From positions 519,561-583,560 of the forward strand of contig NZ_LIPD01000001.1 of NCBI RefSeq assembly GCF_001905545.1: 64,000 nt of DNA, in the 5' to 3' direction. The DNA is from Streptomyces sp. CB02056 (GTDB lineage: Bacteria > Actinomycetota > Actinomycetes > Streptomycetales > Streptomycetaceae). Below the pieces are notes generated by a model. It did not search any database. It was not told the origin of the DNA and was given only the letters and a program-made list of their open reading frames with translations. Below, piece after piece: positions 25,804 to 34,239 of the stretch. Both the position numbers and the translations under genes were made by a program. Positions within the stretch are counted from its first letter, which is position 1, and each line of letters begins with the position of its first letter.

Positions 25804-26703
25804 ATGGGCATCGGATACCTGCTGCTGTACGTCGCGTTGGCGGTGGTGGCGCTCTGGCTGGTCGCGGAGGTGCTGCTGCAGAACCGGGCACCGCTGCACT
25901 GGCGGGTCCTGGCCCTGGCCGGCTTCCTGGGCGTGGCCGCCGGGATGGTCCTCGGCTCGGTCGTGGTGATCGGGGCCGGCGCCGCGCTGTTCGCGGTCGG
26001 ACAGGCCTTCGTCACCCTCTCGGTCAAGCGCGGCCACCAGACCGGCTGGTCCCTGCGGAAGCCCGACGGCAGCCTGCCCGGCCCGCTCGCCAAGGTGCCG
26101 CTGCTCGGCGCCCTCACCGGCGGCGCCGCCGCGGTGGCGGCCGCCGCGGTCGCCCGCAGGCGGGTCGGCGAGGTCAGCCCCGTCGAGGAGACCCCGGCCC
26201 CCGCGCCGCTGCCCACCCCGCTGCCCTCCCCGGTGCCCGACGAGGTGCCGGAGGTCGAGCAGACCGCCGCCTTCGAGATGCAGGAGCTCGCCCAGGACGG
26301 CGTCTACGCCCCCGGGTACTACGAGCAGCAGCAGCCGCAGGTCCAGCAGCAGCCCCAGGACCCGTACGCCCCCGCCTACCAGGCCGGCTACGACCAGCAG
26401 CAGTGGCAGACCCAGCAGCAGCCCGCCTACGCCTACGACCAGCAGCAGACCTACGGCGGCTACCCCCAGCAGCAGCCCGACCCGTACGGCGGCTACCCGC
26501 AGCAGCAGCACCAGCAGCAGGACCCGTACGCGGGCTACCAGCAGCAGCCGCAGCACCAGCAGGCCTGGGACCAGACCGCCCAGCAGCAGCCCCAGCAGTG
26601 GCAGCCCCAGCCCGACCCGCACACCCAGGGCATCCCGCAGCAGCCGATGTACGACCAGAACCACGGCTACCAGCAGCAGAACACCTGGCACCAGCAGGGC
26701 TGA
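25804..26703 (+). CDS. Membrane protein with Gln/Tyr/Pro-rich C-terminal tail
   Basis: This 299-residue protein has two or three hydrophobic segments in residues 1-75 (one at about 4-22, others at about 35-68), a small soluble part with another hydrophobic patch around 100-118 (GALTGGAAAVAAAAVA), and a tail of about 140 residues made almost wholly of Gln, Tyr, Pro and Gly, with many QQQP and QQDPY repeats. The tail looks like a prion-like disordered region. The ATG at 25804 follows GGAGGTAGCGGGGCG. No enzymatic motif is visible. It lies between metF and the CrtI-like gene (convergent). Confidence 0.83.
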   Translation: MGIGYLLLYVALAVVALWLVAEVLLQNRAPLHWRVLALAGFLGVAAGMVLGSVVVIGAGAALFAVGQAFVTLSVKRGHQTGWSLRKPDGSLPGPLAKVPLLGALTGGAAAVAAAAVARRRVGEVSPVEETPAPAPLPTPLPSPVPDEVPEVEQTAAFEMQELAQDGVYAPGYYEQQQPQVQQQPQDPYAPAYQAGYDQQQWQTQQQPAYAYDQQQTYGGYPQQQPDPYGGYPQQQHQQQDPYAGYQQQPQHQQAWDQTAQQQPQQWQPQPDPHTQGIPQQPMYDQNHGYQQQNTWHQQG

Positions 26704-26720
26704 CCGGCCCGACCGGCCCG

Positions 26721-28238
26721 TTACGCCGGGCCGATCAGGCCGGCGGTGATGCAGGCCGACATGCCGACGCGGGCGAGGCCGCCGCCGGGGTGGGCGTTGC
26801 CGCCGATCAGGTAGAGGCCGGGGACGGGGGACTCGTTGGCGGCCTTCAGCCAGGAGCCCGCGGAGCCGGCCAGGGCCGGGCGGGCGACCGCGCCGAACAG
26901 CGCGCCGGTCTCCCGGCGGGTGTCCTCCGGGGTGCGCACGACCCGCCACAGGATCCGCTCGCGCAGGCCCAGGCCGGCCGCGTCCACGTGGGCGAGCAGC
27001 CGGTCGGCGTAGCGGTCGGCGAACCCGGGGACGGTCCAGTCGACCTCGTCCTGGGCCGGGACGGTCGCGGTCAGCACCACGCTCTCGTGGTCGTCGTCGG
27101 GCCGCAGCGCCGGGTCGTCCGGGCGCAGCACCTGGACGGTGGGGCGCTCGCAGGGCGGCGCCGAGAGCGTCAGGGCGTTCGCCTCGGCGGCGGGGTCGGC
27201 CGCGTGGACGACCGTGCGGTGCGGGGTGCCCTCGGGCCGGGGGCCGCGCAGGGCGAGCAGCACGCTGAAGCGGCCGGGCACCTCCACCGGCTCCCACTCC
27301 CCGGGCGGCAGCCCCGGCCACTCGGCCAGGCCGTGGCGGTAGAAGGCGTCGGTGTCCATCGCGGAGACCACCAGGTCCGCGTCGATCCGGCCGTCCGCGG
27401 TCTCGACCCCGGTCGCCCGGCCGCCCTCGACGACCACCCGGGTGACCGGGGTGTCGAAGCGGAACGCGACCTTGCGCAGCTCGCAGCGGCGGAACACCGC
27501 GTCCGCGAGGGCCCGCAGCCCGCCCCGGACGTACCAGACGCCGAAGGACTGCTCCATGTACGGCAGGACGGTGGCCCCGGCGGGTGCCTCGGCCGAGGTG
27601 AAGCCGTACCGCAGCGCGGGCTCGCACAGCAGGGCGGTCAGGCCGGGGTGGCCGTCGAGCTCGCGCGCGGCCACGTGCTCCAGGGACCACGGCTGGGCGC
27701 GGCGCAGCCGGGCCAGGCCGGTGCGCGGCGGGACGGGGTACGGGTCGGTGCCCACCAGGGCCCGGTCGGCCGGGGACAGGACGCCGCGCTCGGCCGGCAG
27801 CGGCTCCTCCAGCAGCGGGCGGCGGGTGGCCTCCCAGACCGTCCGGCCGTGGTTCATCACCGCGCTCCAGCGGGCGCCGGAGCCGGCCCCGAAGGCGGCG
27901 TCCAGCGCCTGGCTGACGCCGCCGCGGGAGGCGTTCGGCAGGGTGACGGCGGTGCCGTCGGGGAACAGGTGCCGGCTCTCCGGGTCGACCGGGGCCAGCT
28001 CGATCAGCTGCTCCAGGGGCTCCTTGCCGGTCTTCAGCGCGAGGTCGCGGTAGACCGCCGGGAGGGTGAGCAGGCCGGGCCCGGTGTCGAAGGCGAAGCC
28101 CTCGCGCTCGTACCGCCCGACCATGCCCCCGTAGGTGCCGCCCGCCTCGCAGACCGTCACCCGGTGGCCGAGGGTCGCCAGCCGGGAGGCCGCCGCGAGC
28201 CCGCTCATTCCTGCGCCGATGACGACGATCTTTGCCAT
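26721..28238 (-). CDS. CrtI-like phytoene desaturase family oxidoreductase
   Basis: This 505-residue FAD-dependent amine-oxidase/desaturase family protein has the N-terminal dinucleotide-binding motif VVIGAGMSGLAAASRLA and the following GGTYGG loop, a long substrate domain, and the C-terminal LYLIGGNAHPGGGLARVGMS motif typical of CrtI relatives. Carotenoid desaturation is one possibility, but no phytoene synthase or cyclase gene accompanies it, so a different polyprenyl-derived or hydrophobic substrate is equally possible. The start ATG 28238 begins at the FAD fold. Its downstream neighbour is convergent, with a 17-base gap. Confidence 0.85.
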   Translation of the reverse strand: MAKIVVIGAGMSGLAAASRLATLGHRVTVCEAGGTYGGMVGRYEREGFAFDTGPGLLTLPAVYRDLALKTGKEPLEQLIELAPVDPESRHLFPDGTAVTLPNASRGGVSQALDAAFGAGSGARWSAVMNHGRTVWEATRRPLLEEPLPAERGVLSPADRALVGTDPYPVPPRTGLARLRRAQPWSLEHVAARELDGHPGLTALLCEPALRYGFTSAEAPAGATVLPYMEQSFGVWYVRGGLRALADAVFRRCELRKVAFRFDTPVTRVVVEGGRATGVETADGRIDADLVVSAMDTDAFYRHGLAEWPGLPPGEWEPVEVPGRFSVLLALRGPRPEGTPHRTVVHAADPAAEANALTLSAPPCERPTVQVLRPDDPALRPDDDHESVVLTATVPAQDEVDWTVPGFADRYADRLLAHVDAAGLGLRERILWRVVRTPEDTRRETGALFGAVARPALAGSAGSWLKAANESPVPGLYLIGGNAHPGGGLARVGMSACITAGLIGPA

Positions 28239-28261
28239 GGCACCTGATCCTAGGACCAGTC

Positions 28262-28864
28262 TCAGGCGCTCCCCGCCGCCGCCCGGGCGGCCCGGCGTTC
28301 GCGGCGGCGGGCCCGGAAGGCGCGGATCCGGCTGACCGCCAGCCAGACCAGCAGCAGCCCGGCGGCCAGGACCACGGCGGCGACCGAGGCGGCCAGCCAG
28401 GGGTGGAAGATCGCCAGGGTGATCAGGCCGGCCACCGAGAGGTCCTCGGCCATGCTGACCACGATGTTGCTGGCCGGCTCGGGGGAGGTGTTGACGGCCA
28501 TCCGCAGCGAGGCCTTCACCAGGTGGCTGACCAGCGCCGAGGCGCCGCCCATCGCGCCGGCCGCGACCTCGCTCAGCGAGCCGGGGTCGTTGCCCGCGAT
28601 CAGCACGCCGACGGTGGCGCCGGCGACCGGCCGGATCACCGTGTGCACGACGTCCCAGACGCTGTCCACGTACGGGATCTTGTCGGCCACCGCCTCCAGC
28701 GCGAACAGCACCGCGGCCACGATCAGCACGTCGGTGCGCTCCAGCGCCTGCGGCACCGAGTCCGCGTCGGCGAACCTGCCCAGCAGGCCGAGCAGCAGCA
28801 CCACCGCGTAGGCGTTGATGCCGCTGGCCAGTCCGCTGGTGAAGATCAGCGGCAGGACCGTCAT
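28262..28864 (-). CDS. DUF4126-family integral membrane protein
   Basis: This 200-residue protein has about four hydrophobic segments (near residues 2-25, 42-62, 73-95, 150-175) and a very basic Arg-rich C terminus. Conserved pieces include FTSGLASGINAYAVVLLLGLLGR and IRPVAGATVGVL. The start ATG 28864 has GAGGAGGGGG before it, a strong ribosome-binding site, although the frame is open for another 112 codons. Function unknown. It lies 23 bases upstream of the CrtI-like gene start on the same strand and may be co-transcribed with it. Confidence 0.88.
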   Translation of the reverse strand: MTVLPLIFTSGLASGINAYAVVLLLGLLGRFADADSVPQALERTDVLIVAAVLFALEAVADKIPYVDSVWDVVHTVIRPVAGATVGVLIAGNDPGSLSEVAAGAMGGASALVSHLVKASLRMAVNTSPEPASNIVVSMAEDLSVAGLITLAIFHPWLAASVAAVVLAAGLLLVWLAVSRIRAFRARRRERRAARAAAGSA

Positions 28865-29010
28865 CGCGTCCCCCTCCTCGTCATCGCGTCCCCTGGTCGT
28901 CCGGTGGGCCGGTACCGCCCGGCCCCGCCGTACCGTACCCGGCACCCGGGACGCCGTGGACGCACCCGCCGGTTCCGGCGGCCGGCCGGACCGGGACGGG
29001 CCGGGGCGCA

Positions 29011-29028
29011 CTGAGTACAAATACTCAG
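29011..29028. promoter_or_regulatory. CTGAGTA-CAAA-TACTCAG palindrome (operator candidate)
   Basis: Perfect 7-bp inverted arms around CAAA. A third half-site-like copy TTGAGTAC follows at about 29036. It lies 147 bases upstream of the DUF4126 gene (-) and 440 bases upstream of the HEPN gene (+). Confidence 0.55.
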
Positions 29029-29394
29029 ATCCGCGGTTGAGTACGTCAGCGGATGGCCCCCGACCTGCGGAGACGGGAGAGTGGTGGCACCCGGGAGGGC
29101 GGCGCGTCGGGCGCCGGGCCCGCCCGGGTGGCGGATCCGTCCGTCCCCCGGCCGAACCGGCCCGGGGAGGCGGCGGACGGACCGCCACGGGGCTGGTCAC
29201 GGTCCCCGCACCGCCGACACGGGGCGGCGGAGCGGGCCGGGGGGAGACCGGCCGCGAGGGGGGAGCTCGCCACCGCCGACCACGGGGGAGCGGCGGAGCG
29301 ACGGCACGGCGGCGGCGCGGAACCGGGGGAGGACCGCGCCCGCCGCCGCTACGCCTTTTCCGGAGCCGCCCGGGGCGCGGCCGGCCCGGCCGGA

Positions 29395-29417
29395 TTGTCA
29401 GTGGTGCCGTTCACGAT
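29395..29417 (+). promoter_or_regulatory. RecA-independent DNA-damage-type promoter before HEPN gene
   Basis: TTGTCAGTG (29395-29403), exactly 8 bases, then CACGAT (29412-29417). It matches TTGTCRGTG-N8-TANNNT, the PafBC-dependent RecA-NDp promoter described in mycobacteria, with one deviation (C for the first T of the -10). The start codon follows about 45 bases after the predicted transcription start. Confidence 0.65.
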
Positions 29418-29468
29418 GGAGGGGCACGGACCACCCGGTCCGCGCGCTGCCTCGGAACGGGGGAGACC

Positions 29469-30059
29469 ATGACCGTCAGCCGTCCTGAGCCCGTCACCGC
29501 CCGCCTCCACTCCGCCGCCCCGCCGCAGCTCCCGGGCCCGTCCGCCGGGCGCCCCGCCGGAGCCGACGTCCACCCCGTGCTGCGCCGGGTCGCCGCGCCG
29601 CCGGCCGCCCTCGACCTGCTCGCCGACGCCCACCGCACCCTCACCCGGGCCCGCGCCCTGGAGGACCCGCTGGAGCGCTACGCCACCGCCCACCTGGCCG
29701 CGCTGCGCACGGTGGCGGCCGTCCTGGCGGTGCGCGGCCGCCCGGAGAAGAGCCCGCGCCGGCGCAAGGCCATCCGCAGCGCCTGGGAGGTGCTGCCCGA
29801 GGTGGCCCCGGAGCTCGCCGAGTGGGCGGTCTACTACGGTGCCGGCGCCCGCCGCCGGGCCGCCGCCGAGGCCGGGATCAGGGGCGCCGCCTCGGCCCGC
29901 GACGCCGACGACCTGGTCCGCAACTCCGCCCTCTTCCTGCGTCTGGTCGAGCGCCTGCTCGGCCTGCACGCCGCGCCGCCCCCGCCCCGGCTCCCGTCGG
30001 ACGGCGTCGTGGGCCCGGCAAGGATCCCTGGGACAGGCTCTAAGGTGGAGGCAACCTGA
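29469..30059 (+). CDS. SAV_6107-family HEPN-domain protein
   Basis: This 196-residue soluble protein is all-alpha. Residues about 45-170 look like a HEPN fold, with R70-YATA-H75 and R162-LLGL-H167 as R-X4-H motifs of the kind that form RNase sites in some HEPN proteins. The first 40 residues are Pro/Ala-rich and the last 25 are disordered. The start ATG 29469 follows GGGGGAG; the frame is open upstream but without features. The promoter signature suggests induction by DNA damage. Function is unproven: it could be an RNase, a toxin-like effector, or a structural HEPN protein. Confidence 0.8.
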   Translation: MTVSRPEPVTARLHSAAPPQLPGPSAGRPAGADVHPVLRRVAAPPAALDLLADAHRTLTRARALEDPLERYATAHLAALRTVAAVLAVRGRPEKSPRRRKAIRSAWEVLPEVAPELAEWAVYYGAGARRRAAAEAGIRGAASARDADDLVRNSALFLRLVERLLGLHAAPPPPRLPSDGVVGPARIPGTGSKVEAT

Positions 30060-30088
30060 TCGAACTGCACGTGCCAAGGAGCCCCACC

Positions 30089-30841
30089 TTGTACCCGACG
30101 CGTCCCCGCAGTGCCCTGCGTACCGCCGTGGTGTGGGAGGTGGTCCGGGCGGCCCTGGAGAAGCGGTCGGCCGAGCTGGACCAGCCGGTGCTCGACGTCG
30201 TCGACACCGGCGGCGGCACCGGGAACTTCGCGGTGCCGGTCGCCAAGCTCGGCCACCGCGTCACCGTGGTCGACCCGAGCCCGGACGCCCTGTTCGCCCT
30301 GGAGCGCCGGGCCGCCGAGGCCGGTGTGACGGACCTGGTGCGGGCCGTCCAGGGTGACACCCAGACCCTGCCCGAGCTGGTCGCCCCCGGCAGCGTGGAC
30401 GCGGTGCTCTGCCACGGCGTGCTGGAGGTCGTGGACGACCCGGCCGAGGCGCTCGGCAGCCTGGCGGGCGCCCTGCGCAAGGGCGGCGTGGTCAGCCTGC
30501 TGGCGGCCAACCGCAACGGCGCCGTGCTGGCCCGCGCGCTGGCCGGCCACTTCACCGAGGCCCGCACCGTGCTGTCCGCCGCCGACGGCCGCTGGGGCGA
30601 GCAGGACCCGATGCCGCGCCGCTTCACCGGCGAGGAGCTGGGCCGGCTGGCCGAGGCCGCGGGCCTGCGGGTGCAGTCGGTGCACGGTGTACGGGTCTTC
30701 TCCGACCTCGTCCCCGGTGTGCTGGTGGACACCGAGCCGGGCGCGCTGGACGCGCTGCTGAAGCTGGAGGAGGCCGCCGCCGCGCAGCCCGCCTTCCACG
30801 CCGTGGCGACCCAGCTGCACCTGCTGGCCACCCTGGCCTGA
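30089..30841 (+). CDS. SAM-dependent class I methyltransferase
   Basis: This 250-residue methyltransferase shows motif I VVDTGGGTGNFAVPVAKLG (about residues 32-50), VTVVDPSPDAL (acidic residue binding the SAM ribose), the GDTQTLPEL segment, DAVLCHGVLEVVDDP and the ALRKGG strand-helix. The reading frame can be opened at GTG 30071, but AAGGAG at 30076-30081 places the real start at TTG 30089. The substrate is unknown; the fold resembles ubiquinone/tRNA-cmo5U-type (CmoA/SmtA) enzymes. It follows the HEPN gene by 29 bases and may share its transcript. Confidence 0.88.
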   Translation: MYPTRPRSALRTAVVWEVVRAALEKRSAELDQPVLDVVDTGGGTGNFAVPVAKLGHRVTVVDPSPDALFALERRAAEAGVTDLVRAVQGDTQTLPELVAPGSVDAVLCHGVLEVVDDPAEALGSLAGALRKGGVVSLLAANRNGAVLARALAGHFTEARTVLSAADGRWGEQDPMPRRFTGEELGRLAEAAGLRVQSVHGVRVFSDLVPGVLVDTEPGALDALLKLEEAAAAQPAFHAVATQLHLLATLA

Positions 30842-31333
30842 GGCGCCCCTCCCGGCCCGCGCGCCCCATCACGCGCGCCTCCGCCGTCGTACGGTTTTTT
30901 TTGCCCGCCGTACGGCGGTGGTTCGCGCCCCGGAGGCCCGCCGGTTCCCGCGCCGTGACCCCTCGGTGGCCCGCCCGTTTCCGGGCCCGGCGGCGGCCAG
31001 GCGGTGCCGCCCGGCGGCAAACCTCCCCAGGTCCGGGACGATTCCATCCGATCGGGCACTTGTCCGGGGCGTGGCGCGTTGACTCCGATGCGGCCGTCCC
31101 CGCTCGAAGTGGCCCGTCCCACGCGGCGCAGACCACCCCGTAACGGGCCCACGGACCGTATGATCTGGGTAAAGCCGGAAAGCATGACAGCCGGACGCGT
31201 GGGGCATATGGACGACACGGGCCGGGTCCCCCGCACGGGCGTCCGACCGTGTGCCCCAAGGCTGATTGGACTTGCCTCCCCGACCGGGGTGGGCGGACCG
31301 GTCGCACCCGCGACCGACGAGTAGGAGGACTCC
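30842..31333. other. Intergenic region methyltransferase / DUF3040
   Basis: These 492 bases hold a run of eight T at 30895-30902, a rare sequence at this GC content and probably the end of the methyltransferase transcript. A 14-bp palindrome CCGCCGTACGGCGG follows at 30905-30918. TTGACT at 31079-31084 and TATGAT at 31159-31164 are promoter-like but not correctly spaced as a pair. No gene is convincing. Confidence 0.45.
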
Positions 31334-31723
31334 GTGCCGCTCTCGGAGCACGAGCAGCGACTGCTCGACCAGATGGAGCGAGCGCTGTATGCCGAAGATC
31401 CCAAATTCGCGTCTGCGCTTGAGGGAACCGGGCTGCGCACCTACACCCGTCGGCGGGTCTACCTGGCCGTCGCCGGCTTCGTGGTGGGCATCGGCCTGCT
31501 GATGGGCGGCATGGTCGTACCGGATCAGATCTGGGTCAGCGTCGTGGGCTTCCTGGTGATGCTCGGGTGCGCGGTGTTCGCCGTGACCGGCTGGCGCCGC
31601 GGTCCCGCGGGCCAGGGCGCCGGAGCCCGTCCGGCCGCCGCCCCGCGCCGCAAGGCCGGGATGATGGACCGGGTGGAGCAGCGCTGGCAGCGCCGCCGGG
31701 ACGAGCAGACCGGCGGGTTCTGA
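31334..31723 (+). CDS. DUF3040 small membrane protein
   Basis: This 129-residue protein has the DUF3040 N-terminal amphipathic part LSEHEQRLLDQMERALYAEDPKFA (about residues 3-26) and two membrane spans (about 45-65 and 69-88), ending in a basic disordered tail. The GTG at 31334 has AGGAGG seven bases before it. Such proteins are common beside division and cell-envelope genes in actinobacteria, but the role is unknown. It converges on the transglutaminase operon across a 46-bp perfect palindrome. Confidence 0.9.
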   Translation: MPLSEHEQRLLDQMERALYAEDPKFASALEGTGLRTYTRRRVYLAVAGFVVGIGLLMGGMVVPDQIWVSVVGFLVMLGCAVFAVTGWRRGPAGQGAGARPAAAPRRKAGMMDRVEQRWQRRRDEQTGGF

Positions 31724-31741
31724 GCCGCTCGGCCGATACGT

Positions 31742-31787
31742 ACGAAGCCGGGGCGGGCAGTCGATCGACTGCCCGCCCCGGCTTCGT
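31742..31787. terminator. 46-bp perfect palindrome, bidirectional terminator
   Basis: The 23-base arm 31742-31764 (ACGAAGCCGGGGCGGGCAG plus TCGA) is exactly the reverse complement of 31765-31787, with no spacer. It lies between the convergent DUF3040 and transglutaminase genes and could terminate transcription from both sides. Confidence 0.88.
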
Positions 31788-31809
31788 GTCCGGAAGGGAA
31801 ACCCCCGGG

Positions 31810-34239
31810 TCAGGACTCCGGGGTGGACCGCTTGCCCCGGGTGAGGACCCGCCGCACCGGCGCGGAGACGGCCTCGACCGCCCGGCCGACCGCGGCGCCG
31901 GCCGTCGCCCGGGCCGCCCGCGCCGCGTCGGAGATCCGCCACCACAGCTGCGCCGAGGACGGCGGCAGCAGCAGCGCCCTGGTCCGTCCGGCCCGGCCGG
32001 CGGCCGCCCGCAGCCCGCGCCGCACGGTGCGGACGTCGGCGGCCAGCGGTTCGGTGACGGGCTGCCCGGGCGGGGCGTAGAGCACCCGCTCGGTGGCCAG
32101 CGCCAGTCGGCCGGTGGCCGCCGCAGAGTCCGCGTCCAGGTGGGCCTTCTCGGTGATCCGGTGGGCCGCCGAGCGCGGGGTGCGTGACTCGTCCGGGGGA
32201 ATTCCGAGGTCCCAGGCGGAGTCGACCAGCTCGTCCCAGGCGGCCAGCACCTGGGCGTCGGTCAGCTCCGCCGCTCCGCTCCCGCCGGGCCCGCGCCGCC
32301 CGCCGCCGCCCAAGCGGCGTCGGCGTACGGCCGCGCGCCAGACCATCGGGACGAGCAGCAGGGCGATCAGCGCGAGCACCGCGGCCAGGGTGCCGAGCAC
32401 CTGGCCGGAGAGCAGCCAGGACTCCTCGGCGGTCTTGGCGACGGCCTTGTCCTTGGAACCGCACTCGCCGAGCTGGCGCTGCTTGGCGGTGCAGTCGGAG
32501 CCGGAGCTCGGCAGCGGGGCGGCCGAGGCGGTCTGCGGGGCGGCGGTCGCCTGCTGGGTCGGCGCGGTGGTCGGGGCGGTGGACGCCTCGGTGTAGCGGG
32601 TCGGGACGCCGCGGCTCGGGGTCGGCTCGAAGCGCAGCCAGCCGTAGCCCGTGAAGTACAGCTCGGGCCAGGCGTGGTACATCCGGCCGGTCACCGAGTA
32701 GACGTTGCCGCCCTTGCTGTCGCCGGGGGTGAAGCCGACGGCCACCCGGGCCGGGATCTTCAGCTCCCGGGCCATCGCCGCCATGGTGGAGGCGAAGTGC
32801 ACGCAGAAGCCCCGGCGGTCGCGCAGGAAGACGGCGATGGCGTTGCTGCCGGTGCCGCCGCTGACGGCGGTGTCGTACGTGAAGCCCGGCCCGGTGAACC
32901 AGTTGACCAGCGCCGTCGCCCGGTCGAAGTCGTTCTTCGCGCCGGCGGTGACGGCCTTGGCCTGCTCGGCGACGACCGGCGGCAGGTCGGTCGGGAGGGC
33001 GGTGTAGCGCTCCCTGATGTCCGACGGCGCGGTGCCCGCGAGGCGCAGCTCGTTGGCGGTGGGCCGCACGTCCAGGGCGGTGACGTGGTAGCTCAGGCCG
33101 CGGATCGCCTTGTCGCTGGTCGGCAGGACGGTACGGGTCAGCGGGTCGAGCTTCCAGGCGCTCCGGTCGGGGAGCTGGACGGAGGCGGCCGGGTAGGGCA
33201 TCGGCAGCCAGCTCCCCCCCAGCCGCTCGTCGACCTTGAAGTCGCCGTCGAACCGGGCCACCTGGGGATCGCGCAGGCCCTCGGGGGCGGGCAGGGCCGC
33301 CGGGAGGTCCTGGACGGTGGTGCTGCCGAGCCGCCAGTTGACGCCGTCGAACTGGTCGAGCGAGCCGGTCCGCAGGTAGACCTGGTCGGCCAGCGGGGTG
33401 TCCAGGGTGTAGCTGAGCAGCTCCGCGTCGGTCGGCTTGGAGATCGCGGCCTCCAGGCTGACCAGCGGGTCGAGACTGGTCGACAGGCTCCCGCCGACGC
33501 CCTTGCCGCCCGATCCGCCGGAGCCGGAGTTCAGCAGCCCGAAGCTCCAGTGCGGCAGGACCACCGGCAGCAGCAGCGCCACCGCCAGGGCCAGCACGCC
33601 GACCTGCCGGCCGCCCGGGCTGACCCGGCCGGACTCCACCGAGCCGCGCGCACCGCCGTAGAACACCCGGCCCCAGCGGGAGACCCGGTCCTGGCCCTCG
33701 GCGAACAGCAGCAGCAGGTAGCCGGCCGCGGCGACGGCGAACCAGACCCAGCTGCCGTGCTCCCCGGCCAGGCCGTTGCCGACCGAGTACAGCGCCAGCA
33801 GCGGCAGCCCGGCCAGCGCCGAGCGCCGGTAGGTCACCGCGACGGTGTCCACCGCGACGGCGATCAGCCCGATCGCCGAGACCAGGATCAGCCGCAGTCC
33901 GGCGGTGGGCGGAGCCGGGATGGCGTACTGCTGTATGTCGTCCAGGCCGGCGGTGAAGACCTGGTCCAGGACCCGCAGCGCGGACGGGCCGGGCAGCATC
34001 CCACCCTCGCCGGCGAAGCCGAGCAGCAGCAGGAGGAGCAGGACCAGCAGCTGCCCGAGCGGCACCGTCCAGCGGTACACCGGGGCGCGGCGCAGGCCCG
34101 CGCCGGCCGCGGCGACCACGGCGATCACCAGGAGGGCGTGGGTGAGCCAGCTGCGGGTGGTGAGCAGCGGCATCATGCACAGCGCGGCGAGGGCGGTGGC
34201 CAGCGCCGAGTACGCGGTCAGTTTGGCCCGGGTGGTCAC
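31810..34239 (-). CDS. TgpA-type membrane transglutaminase-like protein
   Basis: This 809-residue protein has an N-terminal block of six hydrophobic segments (residues about 5-240), an extracellular transglutaminase-like domain with Cys479 (GFCVHFASTMAAMAREL), His of YHAWPELYF and the acidic FEPTPS partner, then a second hydrophobic span near 615-640 and a cytoplasmic DUF4129-type tail. The start GTG 34239 overlaps the stop of the DUF58 gene by GTGA. As the last gene of a MoxR/DUF58 operon it is a member of a widespread but poorly understood envelope module. Whether it crosslinks or cleaves is not known. Confidence 0.92.
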   Translation of the reverse strand: MTTRAKLTAYSALATALAALCMMPLLTTRSWLTHALLVIAVVAAAGAGLRRAPVYRWTVPLGQLLVLLLLLLLGFAGEGGMLPGPSALRVLDQVFTAGLDDIQQYAIPAPPTAGLRLILVSAIGLIAVAVDTVAVTYRRSALAGLPLLALYSVGNGLAGEHGSWVWFAVAAAGYLLLLFAEGQDRVSRWGRVFYGGARGSVESGRVSPGGRQVGVLALAVALLLPVVLPHWSFGLLNSGSGGSGGKGVGGSLSTSLDPLVSLEAAISKPTDAELLSYTLDTPLADQVYLRTGSLDQFDGVNWRLGSTTVQDLPAALPAPEGLRDPQVARFDGDFKVDERLGGSWLPMPYPAASVQLPDRSAWKLDPLTRTVLPTSDKAIRGLSYHVTALDVRPTANELRLAGTAPSDIRERYTALPTDLPPVVAEQAKAVTAGAKNDFDRATALVNWFTGPGFTYDTAVSGGTGSNAIAVFLRDRRGFCVHFASTMAAMARELKIPARVAVGFTPGDSKGGNVYSVTGRMYHAWPELYFTGYGWLRFEPTPSRGVPTRYTEASTAPTTAPTQQATAAPQTASAAPLPSSGSDCTAKQRQLGECGSKDKAVAKTAEESWLLSGQVLGTLAAVLALIALLLVPMVWRAAVRRRRLGGGGRRGPGGSGAAELTDAQVLAAWDELVDSAWDLGIPPDESRTPRSAAHRITEKAHLDADSAAATGRLALATERVLYAPPGQPVTEPLAADVRTVRRGLRAAAGRAGRTRALLLPPSSAQLWWRISDAARAARATAGAAVGRAVEAVSAPVRRVLTRGKRSTPES

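Larger units (their letters stand above)
28865..29468. other. Divergent intergenic region, DUF4126 / HEPN genes
   Basis: These 604 bases are very GC-rich. They contain an AT-containing palindrome at 29011-29028 with a further TTGAGTAC copy at about 29036-29043, and a promoter-like TTGTCAGTG-N8-CACGAT at 29395-29417. Several frames are open but none has homology-like composition, so I call no gene. Confidence 0.5.

Noticed and set aside
23308..28238. Carotenoid or terpene biosynthetic cluster
   Set aside because: Only a polyprenyl synthase and a CrtI-like enzyme are present; phytoene synthase, cyclase and regulators are missing, and metF lies between.
28865..29468. Possible small genes in the 604-base gap
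   Set aside because: Frames are Pro/Arg/Gly-rich without a ribosome-binding site or conserved pattern.
30882..30918. Hairpin plus T8 as a classical terminator
   Set aside because: The hairpin directly before the eight T is only 3 bp; the better palindrome lies after the T-run, so I describe it only as intergenic content.
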